Positions 6,039-12,548 of a DNA stretch of 12,548 bases are shown here, piece after piece. The notes beneath the pieces are model-generated. The model did no database searches and was not told the DNA's origin. It worked only from the letters and a program-made list of their open reading frames with translations. How positions within the stretch are numbered: the stretch's first letter is position 1; each line of letters opens with the position of its first letter. The translations under genes were made by a program, and so were the position numbers. The stretch covers positions 1 to 12,548 of the forward strand of contig QMPB01000077.1 of the NCBI GenBank assembly GCA_003648395.1. The letters run 5' to 3'. The DNA is from Bacteroidota bacterium (lineage in GTDB: Bacteria; Bacteroidota; Bacteroidia; Bacteroidales; UBA1556).

Positions 6039-6827
6039 TTATTGCAAAACCATTACAAAATATAGCTTTGTAGCTATAATTAAAGGTAGAATTTCGACCG
6101 TGCAAATGTAAATAATATAATGAAACAAACTATATTTATTTTTTATTCTAATGTGTATTAATAAGTTATAGATTCTGTATAAATACTGCATAGTTAATAG
6201 TCCTAGAATTATTATTGTTGCAATTTCTATTCCTGAGAAAATAATAAACCATATTCCTAAGGTTAATATCAGTGATGAAAGGTTATAAGACTGTACAGTG
6301 CTTTCGTAATATGTGCTAATTAGTATATCTATTTGGAATAGATATCTAAAAAATTCGGCAATAATAATTGTTGATAATACCACCCCGCTAATTATAATAA
6401 TATTTTGAAAAACAAGACTATTAATGGTATATGTTTCTTGATTGATGTAATCGTATGAAATTATACTTAAAAATAATGCTCCAGATATTATATAAACAAT
6501 AAGTAATATTAGGTTTAAAGGATGTCTAATAGTATCTCCCAATTGCTGTAGTAGTGAATAGTTACGCTGACTAAAATTGGAAAGAAAGCTCATACTAAAT
6601 TGTTTGTAGTACGTTACTTTTGCAAAAACAATAAGAATACTAATAGACAAAAGCCAATAAAAAAACGTATTGAAAGAGCTATGAACAATTGGCGATGGAT
6701 TAATAGAGTCCGCTTGGAGTAAGTGGTTATTAAAAAGTGAAATAATATCTACTGTATCAGGAAGTAGTTTTGACAGTACTGTATCTGTTGTCAAAGCCTG
6801 TAAACCACTGTCAATATGCTCTATCAT
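6039..6827 (-). CDS. DUF4271 family integral membrane protein
   Basis: A 262-residue membrane protein with no assigned biochemical function. After a polar N-terminus of about 50 residues there are six hydrophobic helices, near 55-72, 104-124, 141-165, 184-201, 203-222 and 234-258. The middle segment YSLLQQLGDTIRHPLNLILLIVY and the ending FHYIIYICTVEILPLIIATKL resemble DUF4271 proteins, which in Bacteroidota often stand beside hemD, as here. The ATG overlaps the stop of the upstream sensor gene by four bases (ATGA), so translation is probably coupled. The hemD start follows within 50-90 bases. The family call rests on remembered sequence features and context rather than a search. A role linked to tetrapyrroles is only suggested by position. 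Confidence 0.8.
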   Translation of the reverse strand: MIEHIDSGLQALTTDTVLSKLLPDTVDIISLFNNHLLQADSINPSPIVHSSFNTFFYWLLSISILIVFAKVTYYKQFSMSFLSNFSQRNYSLLQQLGDTIRHPLNLILLIVYIISGALFLSIISYDYINQETYTINSLVFQNIIIISGVVLSTIIIAEFFRYLFQIDILISTYYESTVQSYNLSSLILTLGIWFIIFSGIEIATIIILGLLTMQYLYRIYNLLIHIRIKNKYSLFHYIIYICTVEILPLIIATKLYFVMVLQ

Positions 6828-9800
6828 ACTCTTACTCCAATTACAATTATATCATCAAGTTGTTCTATATCACCACGCCAGCTTAATAATGTTTGCCAAA
6901 GAATCTCTTTTTGATCAGCCATGGGTTTAGTATAAATTTCTAGTAATAATTTCTTAAATCTCTTTGTCATAAATTTCTTGCCCTTTTCTCCACCAAATTG
7001 ATCAATATAACCATCGCTTAAAATATAGAAAACGTCTCCCTTATGCATATTAAATTTAATATTTGTAAAGGAATTATTATCGCGTTCATGAATACCAATA
7101 GGCATTCTATCGGCTTTAATAGTGCTTAGTTCACCATCACGAATCATATACATAGGATTATACGCTCCGGCAAATTCCATAATCATATTATCGAAATCGT
7201 ATACACATATCGACATATCCATACCGTCTTTGGTATTGGTTTTTGAGCCCTCTTGATTTAGTGATGTTATTACATTTTGTCGTAACATATCAAGTGCAGC
7301 AGCAGCACTTTGTACTTTAGGATTATGAGCAATTTCATTTAAGAAGGAGATTCCCATAATACTCATAAATGCACCAGGAACCCCGTGTCCAGTACAATCG
7401 GCAGCCGCTAAAATCAATTTCCCGTCTTTTTCCATCATCCAATAGTAATCACCACTTACTATATCCCTAGGTTTCCATAAAACAAAATGATCAGGGAAGG
7501 CTTTTCCCATTTGTATTTTATTTGGAATAACAGCCTCTTGTATGCGCTGCGCATAACGAATACTACTAACTATTTCCTCATTTTTGGTTTCAATATCAGT
7601 TTTTTGTTTTTGAATTTCTGCAGTTGCTTGGGTAATTATGAGTTTTAGTTTGCGGGTAGAATACTGAATTGCTCCCCACACAAATGCTATAAAGAGAATA
7701 AAGTAAGAAATATATGCCCAAATTGTTCTATTCCATGGTGGTATGATGGTAAATGAATAACTTAACTTTGAACTTTCGTTTCCGTAAATATCCCTTGTTT
7801 GAACCCAAAAGGTGTATTCCCCTTCATGAAGATTTGTAAACCTTACTTCGGTTTTTTTATTCCAAACCTCCCAATCATTATCATAACCCTCTAGCCACCA
7901 CCGGTATTCTAAATTGCTGGAAACCTTATTACTTATTCCAGAAAATTTAAAAACAAGGTTATGATCTTTATAATCTAAAATAGGAACGGATGCCTTGCTT
8001 TGGGAGGAAACAATATTCCCAGAAGAGTTAGTGTAAGTACCTCCAAATAATGTTTTCTTATTAGTTTTTTCAATAATATTGATAAAAACATTTACCTTAT
8101 TACTACTGTTGGTATCAACAGAGTTTTTCAGATAAACAATACTAAATGTCCCTCCTGCCAGTAAACGTCCTTTATATGGACATATAGCAAAAAACTTTTG
8201 AGCTTTAATCTGTTTCGAAAACTCAGTATTCATAAAGAAAGTTCCTTCGGAGTTAGGAGTAAAACTTTTAATGTAAATCTTAGATTTATCATCAGGGTAA
8301 CTTACCGTCCAAGTTTTCCCAAATTTGTCTTTATAAAAGCGTAGTGAGAAATGGTTTTTTATCCAATTACCGTAGTAGTTACTTTTGGTAAAGTGGTTTG
8401 TTTTAGTATTGTATTCGTATAAGCCATCAGCAGAGGCAAAAAACACATTTCCATTATCACTATGAACAATATAAGTATCATTAGCAGATAAGCCATTGGT
8501 AGTGTCAAATGTTATTATATTTGGATTAGTAATTTTATGATTAATAAACACAGGAGTTTCTAGCTTTAGTAAACCATAAGCTCCCATCCAAATATTATTG
8601 TCTTTATCAGAATTAATATCAAAAATATTGTAAGAAGTGTTTTCTATTTTTCCCTCATTTATCCATTCTCCATTATTATAATAAATACTTGCCAACCCTT
8701 TAGGATAAATGGAAACCCACACTCTGTTGGGATTCTTTTTATCTTGGAATAGTTTACGACCCGATTCAGAAAAGACAATCCTTGTCTTACCACTTTCCGT
8801 TTTCTCTACTATATTGTTATTTGTTATAATAAGAAGGCTTCTATAATTATTAAGATCAAAATTTAGTAAGCCATAGCACCCTTGTCCTCTGGTAAGCTTA
8901 CTATCAATAGGCAATATTTTAGGATTACTCAAATCGTCTATTTCCTCAAGAGTAAGGGTGCGCTTTTGATCATATGTACTAGCTGCAAGATAAGATAATT
9001 GGTTTTGAACAGCAAAAAACAGTGTGTCATTAAATAATTTTATAGCTTCTATTGTGTTTTTAATTCCTAGCTTCTCAATGGGTAAATATTCGTAGTTAGA
9101 GAATATATCGACTCTACTAATTCCAGTTTTGTGAGCAACCCATAATATATTGCTTTTATCAACAAAAATACTCTCGATAACATCACTTTGTAAACCACTT
9201 GATTTATCAATCTTTCTTATGAATTTACCATCCTTATCAATTATAATTATTCCTTTATTCTCTAATCTTAGCGCAAGAATAGAGTTGTTTATATTTATAA
9301 AACTCTTTATTTTAACCCTATAAATAATACTATCTAATTGAGTACGGAAAACTGAGTTCTCCCCAGTTTTTAAATCAAGAATTCTTAATTCTTTTTTTAG
9401 AGGATTAGATGTTAAATATATTATTTTATTTTCCCCAAATCCTTGAAAAGAAGCAATTTTAAATATTCTTGTGGAGTCTTTTTTGTAGAAATACTTATCA
9501 CTAGTAAATAGGGGGGTTAATTTATTATCAATAATCTCAAACAAACCCTTTGATTTAATAATAATTAAAAGCCGGTCATTCACAATAGATAACATACTAA
9601 CTTCGCCCTCAAGGTCAATTATGTTAAGCTGTTTATTATAGTATTTATATAAATATTTCCCAGAAACAAAGTATACAGCAGAATCTTTGCAAAGTACAAG
9701 TTGAGTATTATTAACTTTTTCCTGTTGCTCTTTAGGGAGTAAAGTGTCCAACGGATAATATACAAATATACCAGTATCGTTGGGAGTAAAATAACCAAAG

Positions 9801-10090
9801 CCTTTCTGATTTCCGATAAATATATCGCCATTAGGGCCAATAGCAAGAGCTCTAATTTCGGTTGCGTTATTTGTTAAAAAACGCCTCCAAACACCTGTAT
9901 AAACAAGTAGTCCATCTTTATTACCAACATAAATAGCGTCTCGTGAGTCTTGTGCAAAATCAAAACAATGGGGCTGTACGCCAAGGTCGTCAGAGTTAAA
10001 CTTCTCGATGGGAATAAGACCAGTACTTTGCTGTGAATATGCAAAGAAACTAGTAAATAGAATAAGGCTAATTAGTAATATACGATACAT
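6824..10090 (-). CDS. sensor phosphatase: two-component-regulator propeller, Y_Y_Y domain, SpoIIE/PP2C output
   Basis: A 1088-residue protein. Residues 1-20 are a signal peptide (hydrophobic core, FAYSQ cleavage region). About 25-700 is a periplasmic beta-propeller made of degenerate Reg_prop repeats (for example DAIYVGNKDGLLVY at 51-64 and NIWMGAYGLLKLE). About 710-783 is a Y_Y_Y domain (EYRWWLEGYDNDWEVW, GEYTFWVQTRD). One membrane helix (789-808) follows, then a coiled-coil linker (815-855, with the SSIRYAQRIQEAVIP motif usual before SpoIIE domains). About 870-1088 is a PP2C-type serine/threonine phosphatase. Metal ligands are present: SGDYY with Asp881, ADCTGHG with Asp898, LSDGYID with Asp1026 and QLDD with Asp1079/1080. 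So it should sense something outside and dephosphorylate a cytoplasmic protein, classically an anti-anti-sigma factor. No anti-sigma, STAS or kinase partner is in the window. It heads an operon with DUF4271 and hemD. Confidence 0.93.
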   Translation of the reverse strand: MYRILLISLILFTSFFAYSQQSTGLIPIEKFNSDDLGVQPHCFDFAQDSRDAIYVGNKDGLLVYTGVWRRFLTNNATEIRALAIGPNGDIFIGNQKGFGYFTPNDTGIFVYYPLDTLLPKEQQEKVNNTQLVLCKDSAVYFVSGKYLYKYYNKQLNIIDLEGEVSMLSIVNDRLLIIIKSKGLFEIIDNKLTPLFTSDKYFYKKDSTRIFKIASFQGFGENKIIYLTSNPLKKELRILDLKTGENSVFRTQLDSIIYRVKIKSFININNSILALRLENKGIIIIDKDGKFIRKIDKSSGLQSDVIESIFVDKSNILWVAHKTGISRVDIFSNYEYLPIEKLGIKNTIEAIKLFNDTLFFAVQNQLSYLAASTYDQKRTLTLEEIDDLSNPKILPIDSKLTRGQGCYGLLNFDLNNYRSLLIITNNNIVEKTESGKTRIVFSESGRKLFQDKKNPNRVWVSIYPKGLASIYYNNGEWINEGKIENTSYNIFDINSDKDNNIWMGAYGLLKLETPVFINHKITNPNIITFDTTNGLSANDTYIVHSDNGNVFFASADGLYEYNTKTNHFTKSNYYGNWIKNHFSLRFYKDKFGKTWTVSYPDDKSKIYIKSFTPNSEGTFFMNTEFSKQIKAQKFFAICPYKGRLLAGGTFSIVYLKNSVDTNSSNKVNVFINIIEKTNKKTLFGGTYTNSSGNIVSSQSKASVPILDYKDHNLVFKFSGISNKVSSNLEYRWWLEGYDNDWEVWNKKTEVRFTNLHEGEYTFWVQTRDIYGNESSKLSYSFTIIPPWNRTIWAYISYFILFIAFVWGAIQYSTRKLKLIITQATAEIQKQKTDIETKNEEIVSSIRYAQRIQEAVIPNKIQMGKAFPDHFVLWKPRDIVSGDYYWMMEKDGKLILAAADCTGHGVPGAFMSIMGISFLNEIAHNPKVQSAAAALDMLRQNVITSLNQEGSKTNTKDGMDMSICVYDFDNMIMEFAGAYNPMYMIRDGELSTIKADRMPIGIHERDNNSFTNIKFNMHKGDVFYILSDGYIDQFGGEKGKKFMTKRFKKLLLEIYTKPMADQKEILWQTLLSWRGDIEQLDDIIVIGVRV

Positions 10091-10173
10091 TAGTGTTATA
10101 ATAGCTTAAGTTATTGAACTCGTAAAAATACAAATATTATATATATAAAACCCATTATTATTTCAGATTTTGA

Positions 10174-10181
10174 CAAATTTA
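10174..10181 (-). promoter_or_regulatory. weak candidate -7 box for the sensor-phosphatase operon
   Basis: Minus-strand TAAATTTG matches TAnnTTTG, but no -33 TTTG stands at the right distance and the leader would be about 80 bases. A nearer one-mismatch box, AATATTTG at 10138-10131, would give a leader of about 35 bases. Neither is convincing alone in this AT-rich gap. Confidence 0.22.
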
Positions 10182-10266
10182 AATCTTAAATTATAAAATT
10201 GTCTTTTGTTTTCACTATGGAATTCATTAAAAAATAACTAAAAACGATAGTTTTAATAAACTTTAA

Positions 10267-10297
10267 TTTTAGCCAAAACACAATAATATTACTTTTG
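10267..10297 (+). promoter_or_regulatory. putative promoter of the lipoprotein gene
   Basis: TACTTTTG at 10290-10297 matches the Bacteroidota -7 box TAnnTTTG and is followed by C, as is common. TTTT at 10267-10270 is a poor -33 box at a 19-base spacing. Transcription would begin near 10301, about 15 bases before the ATG. Confidence 0.5.
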
Positions 10298-10315
10298 CAA
10301 CATTAATATATAATT

Positions 10316-10756
10316 ATGATAAAGTCAACAAAAATAGTTTTAGCAACATTTATAATTGCGTTTGTAATTATTAATACTGGATGTAAGGAAAAGGAGCCAC
10401 ATGATGCAATTCCTGAAGTAGCCGTGAATTTAAATATTGATATTACTTCTACAATGTATATTGAACTAAATACCATTGGCGGATGGGTATATCTTACTGG
10501 TGGCTATAAAGGTATTTTAGTTTATAGAGTTTCTGTTGACGATTTTGTGGCTTATGATAGAGCGTGTCCTTTCGATCCTTTTGAACAAACCGCTCGTATT
10601 ACAATGGATAATACAGGAATTACTTGTTCTGATACCACCTCTTGTGACTCACAGTTTGGTATTCTTGATGGTAGCATTATTAAAGGACCCGCTACTATTC
10701 CTCTAAAACGATATTATACATATTTCGATGGTGTAATTCTAACCATCAATAATTAA
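10316..10756 (+). CDS. small lipoprotein with a degenerate Rieske-like domain
   Basis: Residues 1-22 are a lipoprotein signal peptide (KSTK, hydrophobic core, INTG) with lipidated Cys23, followed by a charged tether (KEKEPHDAIPE). The mature part of about 120 residues is rich in beta strands. Its second half follows the order of a Rieske [2Fe-2S] domain: GILVYRVSVDDFVAYDRACPFDP (66-88), then CSDTTSCDSQFGILDGSIIKGPATIPLKRYYTYFDGVIL (104-142), where GPATIPLKRY matches the typical GPA-x2-PL-x2-Y after the second cluster loop. The cluster ligands are not intact. No C-x-H is present at Cys84 (CPF), and the second box has Cys104 and Cys110 but no C-x2-H; the mature chain has no other histidine besides His29. 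So an ordinary Rieske cluster is unlikely. It probably sits on an envelope membrane. Its function is unknown. It is a single gene, with its own promoter and gpmI downstream. Confidence 0.8.
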   Translation: MIKSTKIVLATFIIAFVIINTGCKEKEPHDAIPEVAVNLNIDITSTMYIELNTIGGWVYLTGGYKGILVYRVSVDDFVAYDRACPFDPFEQTARITMDNTGITCSDTTSCDSQFGILDGSIIKGPATIPLKRYYTYFDGVILTINN

Positions 10757-10862
10757 TAATTCAATAAATATTTCACAATAATTTATACTAAGGCCAGGTG
10801 TTTTATTATTAAACAGATGTTATAAAATGGAATAATTATATATTATAAACGCAATAATGTAA

Positions 10863-10870
10863 TATTTTTG
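10863..10870 (+). promoter_or_regulatory. putative -7 box of gpmI
   Basis: TATTTTTG followed by C matches TAnnTTTG and lies 25 bases before the gpmI ATG, the same distance as at galE. No TTTG is seen 19-21 bases upstream, so the -33 region is weak. No terminator separates gpmI from the lipoprotein gene, so some read-through transcription into gpmI is also likely. Confidence 0.42.
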
Positions 10871-10895
10871 CAGAAGATATATTAAAAGAAACGAT

Positions 10896-12431
10896 ATGCG
10901 AAATACTAAGAAATCGATACTAATAATAATGGATGGTTGGGGCGAAGGTAAACACAATAAAGCCGATGCTATATACAATACAAACACCCCAAATATTGAT
11001 AAGTTATATAATGACCCTAAAGTAGCAAAGGGGCTTCTTGATGCCTCTGGAGAAGAAGTTGGTTTGCCCGGTGGGCAAATGGGTAATTCGGAAGTTGGGC
11101 ATATGAATATTGGTGCAGGAAGAGTTGTTTACCAAGATCTTGGTCGTATTAATAAAGCTGTTGAAGATAATAGTATTTCAGAAAACAAAGAATTATTGAA
11201 AGCATTTAAATATGCAAAAGAAAATGGAAAAAAGCTTCACTTTTTGGGCTTAGTTTCTGATGGCGGAGTACATTCGTCAATGGAGCATCTAAAGAAATTA
11301 GTTGACTTGGCTGATAATAATAATTTGCAAGAAGTATTTATTCATGCTCTTATGGACGGAAGAGATACTGATCCCAAAAGTGGCGTGAATTTTATAAGTA
11401 ATATCGATAGCTATATTTCAGATAAAACAGCTAAAATAGCAACTGTTTGTGGTAGATATTATACCATGGATAGAGATAAGCGTTGGGAAAGAGTAAAACT
11501 GGGCTACGACCTTATGGTTAATGCTATAGGCGATAGTTATGACTCTGCAATAGCCGCTATTGAAGAATCATATAAGAATGATATTACTGATGAATTTATT
11601 AAGCCATCGGTTATATTAAATAAAAACACTAATGAACCATTGGCAACTATTTCCGAGGGAGATGTTGTTATTTGTTTTAACTTTCGTACTGATCGTTTGC
11701 GTGAAATAACAACGGTTCTTACACAGCAAGATATGCCTGAGCAAGGAATGAAAACTATTCCTTTGGAATATTATACAATGACTCGTTATGATGATAATTT
11801 CAAGAACGTGAATATTATTTATGATAAGGCAAATTTGGCAGATACTATGGGCGCTGTAATTGCTAATAATGGATTGAAACAACTTCGTATTGCCGAAACA
11901 GAGAAATATCCTCATGTGGGATTTTTCTTTTCTGGAGGAACAGATATTCCCTTTGATGGCGAGGAAAGAATAATGGTGAGTTCTCCAAAAGTTGCCACTT
12001 ACGACCTTCAGCCTGAGATGTCGGCCCCTGAGGTTACAGAGAAAGTGGTTGCAGCAATAAATTCTGAAAAATTCGACTTTATTTGCCTGAACTTTGCCAA
12101 TAGCGATATGGTTGGCCATACAGGTATCTACTCTGCCATTCAGAAAGCTATAGAGACTGTAGACAAAAGTGTAGGGGAGGTTATTGCTGCTGCAAAAGCA
12201 CATGATTATTCAGTATTATTAACTGCCGATCATGGAAATTCTGATAATGCAATTAATGAAGACGGAAGCCCAAATACAGCTCATAGCCTTAATAAAGTAC
12301 CGATTTTTATCATTAATTCGGATTATTGTAAAATGAAAGATGGTCGCTTATCTGATATTGCACCTACCATGCTTTCTATTATGGGAATTGATATTCCTGA
12401 AGCAATGACGGGTAAGGTGTTGGTGAAATAG
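10896..12431 (+). CDS. gpmI: 2,3-bisphosphoglycerate-independent phosphoglycerate mutase
   Basis: Interconverts 3- and 2-phosphoglycerate in glycolysis and gluconeogenesis with two Mn ions; cytoplasmic monomer. The 511 residues equal the usual length. The alkaline-phosphatase-like phosphatase domain and the inserted transferase domain are both complete. Metal and catalytic residues: Asp13 (IIMDGWG), nucleophile Ser65 (QMGNSEVGH), Asp404 and His408 (NSDMVGH), Asp445 and His446 (TADHGNSD) and His463 (TAHS). Substrate-binding residues include His126 (DGGVHS), GRDTDP (155-160), CGRYYTMDRDKRW (185-197), Arg264 and Arg267 (FNFRTDRLR) and Lys337 (AETEKYPHV). The positions track the Bacillus stearothermophilus enzyme within one to three residues. 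The ATG at 10896 gives a normal N-terminus. A terminator follows directly. Confidence 0.98.
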   Translation: MRNTKKSILIIMDGWGEGKHNKADAIYNTNTPNIDKLYNDPKVAKGLLDASGEEVGLPGGQMGNSEVGHMNIGAGRVVYQDLGRINKAVEDNSISENKELLKAFKYAKENGKKLHFLGLVSDGGVHSSMEHLKKLVDLADNNNLQEVFIHALMDGRDTDPKSGVNFISNIDSYISDKTAKIATVCGRYYTMDRDKRWERVKLGYDLMVNAIGDSYDSAIAAIEESYKNDITDEFIKPSVILNKNTNEPLATISEGDVVICFNFRTDRLREITTVLTQQDMPEQGMKTIPLEYYTMTRYDDNFKNVNIIYDKANLADTMGAVIANNGLKQLRIAETEKYPHVGFFFSGGTDIPFDGEERIMVSSPKVATYDLQPEMSAPEVTEKVVAAINSEKFDFICLNFANSDMVGHTGIYSAIQKAIETVDKSVGEVIAAAKAHDYSVLLTADHGNSDNAINEDGSPNTAHSLNKVPIFIINSDYCKMKDGRLSDIAPTMLSIMGIDIPEAMTGKVLVK

Positions 12432-12448
12432 TTTTTAATAAAATATGG

Positions 12449-12485
12449 AAAACCTCAGGCAATGTATTTTGTTTGAGGTTTTTTT
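12449..12485 (+). terminator. intrinsic terminator after gpmI
   Basis: AAAACCTCA (12449-12457) pairs with TGAGGTTTT (12474-12482). The stem continues inwards through two G-T wobbles and CAA/TTG to a six-base loop (12463-12468). Seven T's (12479-12485) follow on the plus strand. It starts 17 bases after the gpmI stop. On the minus strand only four T's follow the hairpin, so it might serve weakly in that direction too. Confidence 0.85.
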
Positions 12486-12548
12486 ATGAGCAAGCGTTTG
12501 TGTTGCATTGTTTTGCTAGTGAAGCTTTTGCTTTTAGCTCAGTAAATA
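12486..12548. other. right-edge sequence, no supported gene
   Basis: These 63 bases are slightly richer in GC than the gaps elsewhere. A plus-strand frame from the ATG at 12486 gives 19 mostly hydrophobic residues and stops at 12545. A minus-strand frame is open from the window edge to a TAA at 12486-12484 (about 20 residues, ending NTNACS) and could be the end of a convergent gene. Neither can be supported from what is visible. Confidence 0.3.

Noticed and set aside
9619..9846. A 75-codon open frame on the minus strand inside the sensor-phosphatase gene
   Set aside because: It overlaps the propeller domain on the same strand in another frame. Its composition follows from AT-rich codons and no promoter or spacing supports it.
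10757..10862. A terminator between the lipoprotein gene and gpmI
   Set aside because: Only a 6-bp AT stem (AATAAT/ATTATT) with a long loop is visible, without a T-run.
11616..12203. A 195-codon open frame on the minus strand inside gpmI
   Set aside because: It is the antisense shadow of an undisputed gpmI with all catalytic residues. Its translation is rich in Cys, His and Ile and resembles no family.
12486..12545. A 19-residue hydrophobic peptide, or the end of a convergent gene at the right edge
   Set aside because: Too short to judge, no homology recognised, and the plus frame starts inside or right at the terminator T-run.

Overview
The window looks like chromosome of a low-GC member of the Bacteroidota (Bacteroidetes). 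The pointers are: start codons without clear Shine-Dalgarno sequences; several gene starts preceded at short distance by the Bacteroidota -7 promoter box TAnnTTTG; a two-component-regulator-propeller/Y_Y_Y/SpoIIE phosphatase fusion typical of the phylum; a DUF4271 membrane protein next to hemD; a stand-alone rfaE2; and a Rieske-like lipoprotein of a kind I recall from Bacteroidota. I see no insertion sequence, CRISPR array, tRNA or rRNA, and no clear sign of recent transfer. This is mostly ordinary core-genome sequence.

Layout. (1) 1-1359, minus strand: a sugar-nucleotide operon, galE followed by the 5' part of rfbB (dTDP-glucose 4,6-dehydratase), which runs off the left edge. (2) 1360-1764: a 405-base, very AT-rich divergent intergenic region with a galE promoter, direct repeats and a good Bacteroidota promoter for the next gene. 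(3) 1765-3108, plus strand: an orphan NtrC-type sigma-54-dependent response regulator. (4) 3114-5012, minus strand: a compact operon panD > UPF0104/LPG-synthase-TM-like membrane protein > rfaE2, convergent with the regulator and only 5 bases from it. (5) 5197-10090, minus strand: an operon of a 1088-residue membrane sensor with a PP2C/SpoIIE phosphatase output, a six-helix DUF4271 protein (ATGA overlap) and hemD, closed by a strong intrinsic terminator at 5137-5171. (6) 10316-10756, plus strand: a small lipoprotein with a degenerate Rieske-like C-terminal half. (7) 10896-12431, plus strand: gpmI, cofactor-independent phosphoglycerate mutase, followed by an intrinsic terminator at 12449-12485.

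How the genes relate. galE/rfbB (nucleotide sugars), rfaE2 (ADP-heptose for LPS core) and the UPF0104 membrane protein all touch the cell envelope, so the sigma-54 regulator sits among surface-polysaccharide genes. That it controls them is only a possibility, because I found no -24/-12 site in the neighbouring intergenic gaps. panD (pantothenate/CoA), hemD (tetrapyrroles) and gpmI (glycolysis) are housekeeping genes. The most unusual points are the coupling of a large sensor-phosphatase to hemD, the duplicated TTG start region of hemD with a hairpin just upstream, and the lipoprotein that keeps a Rieske-like frame but lacks the histidine ligands.
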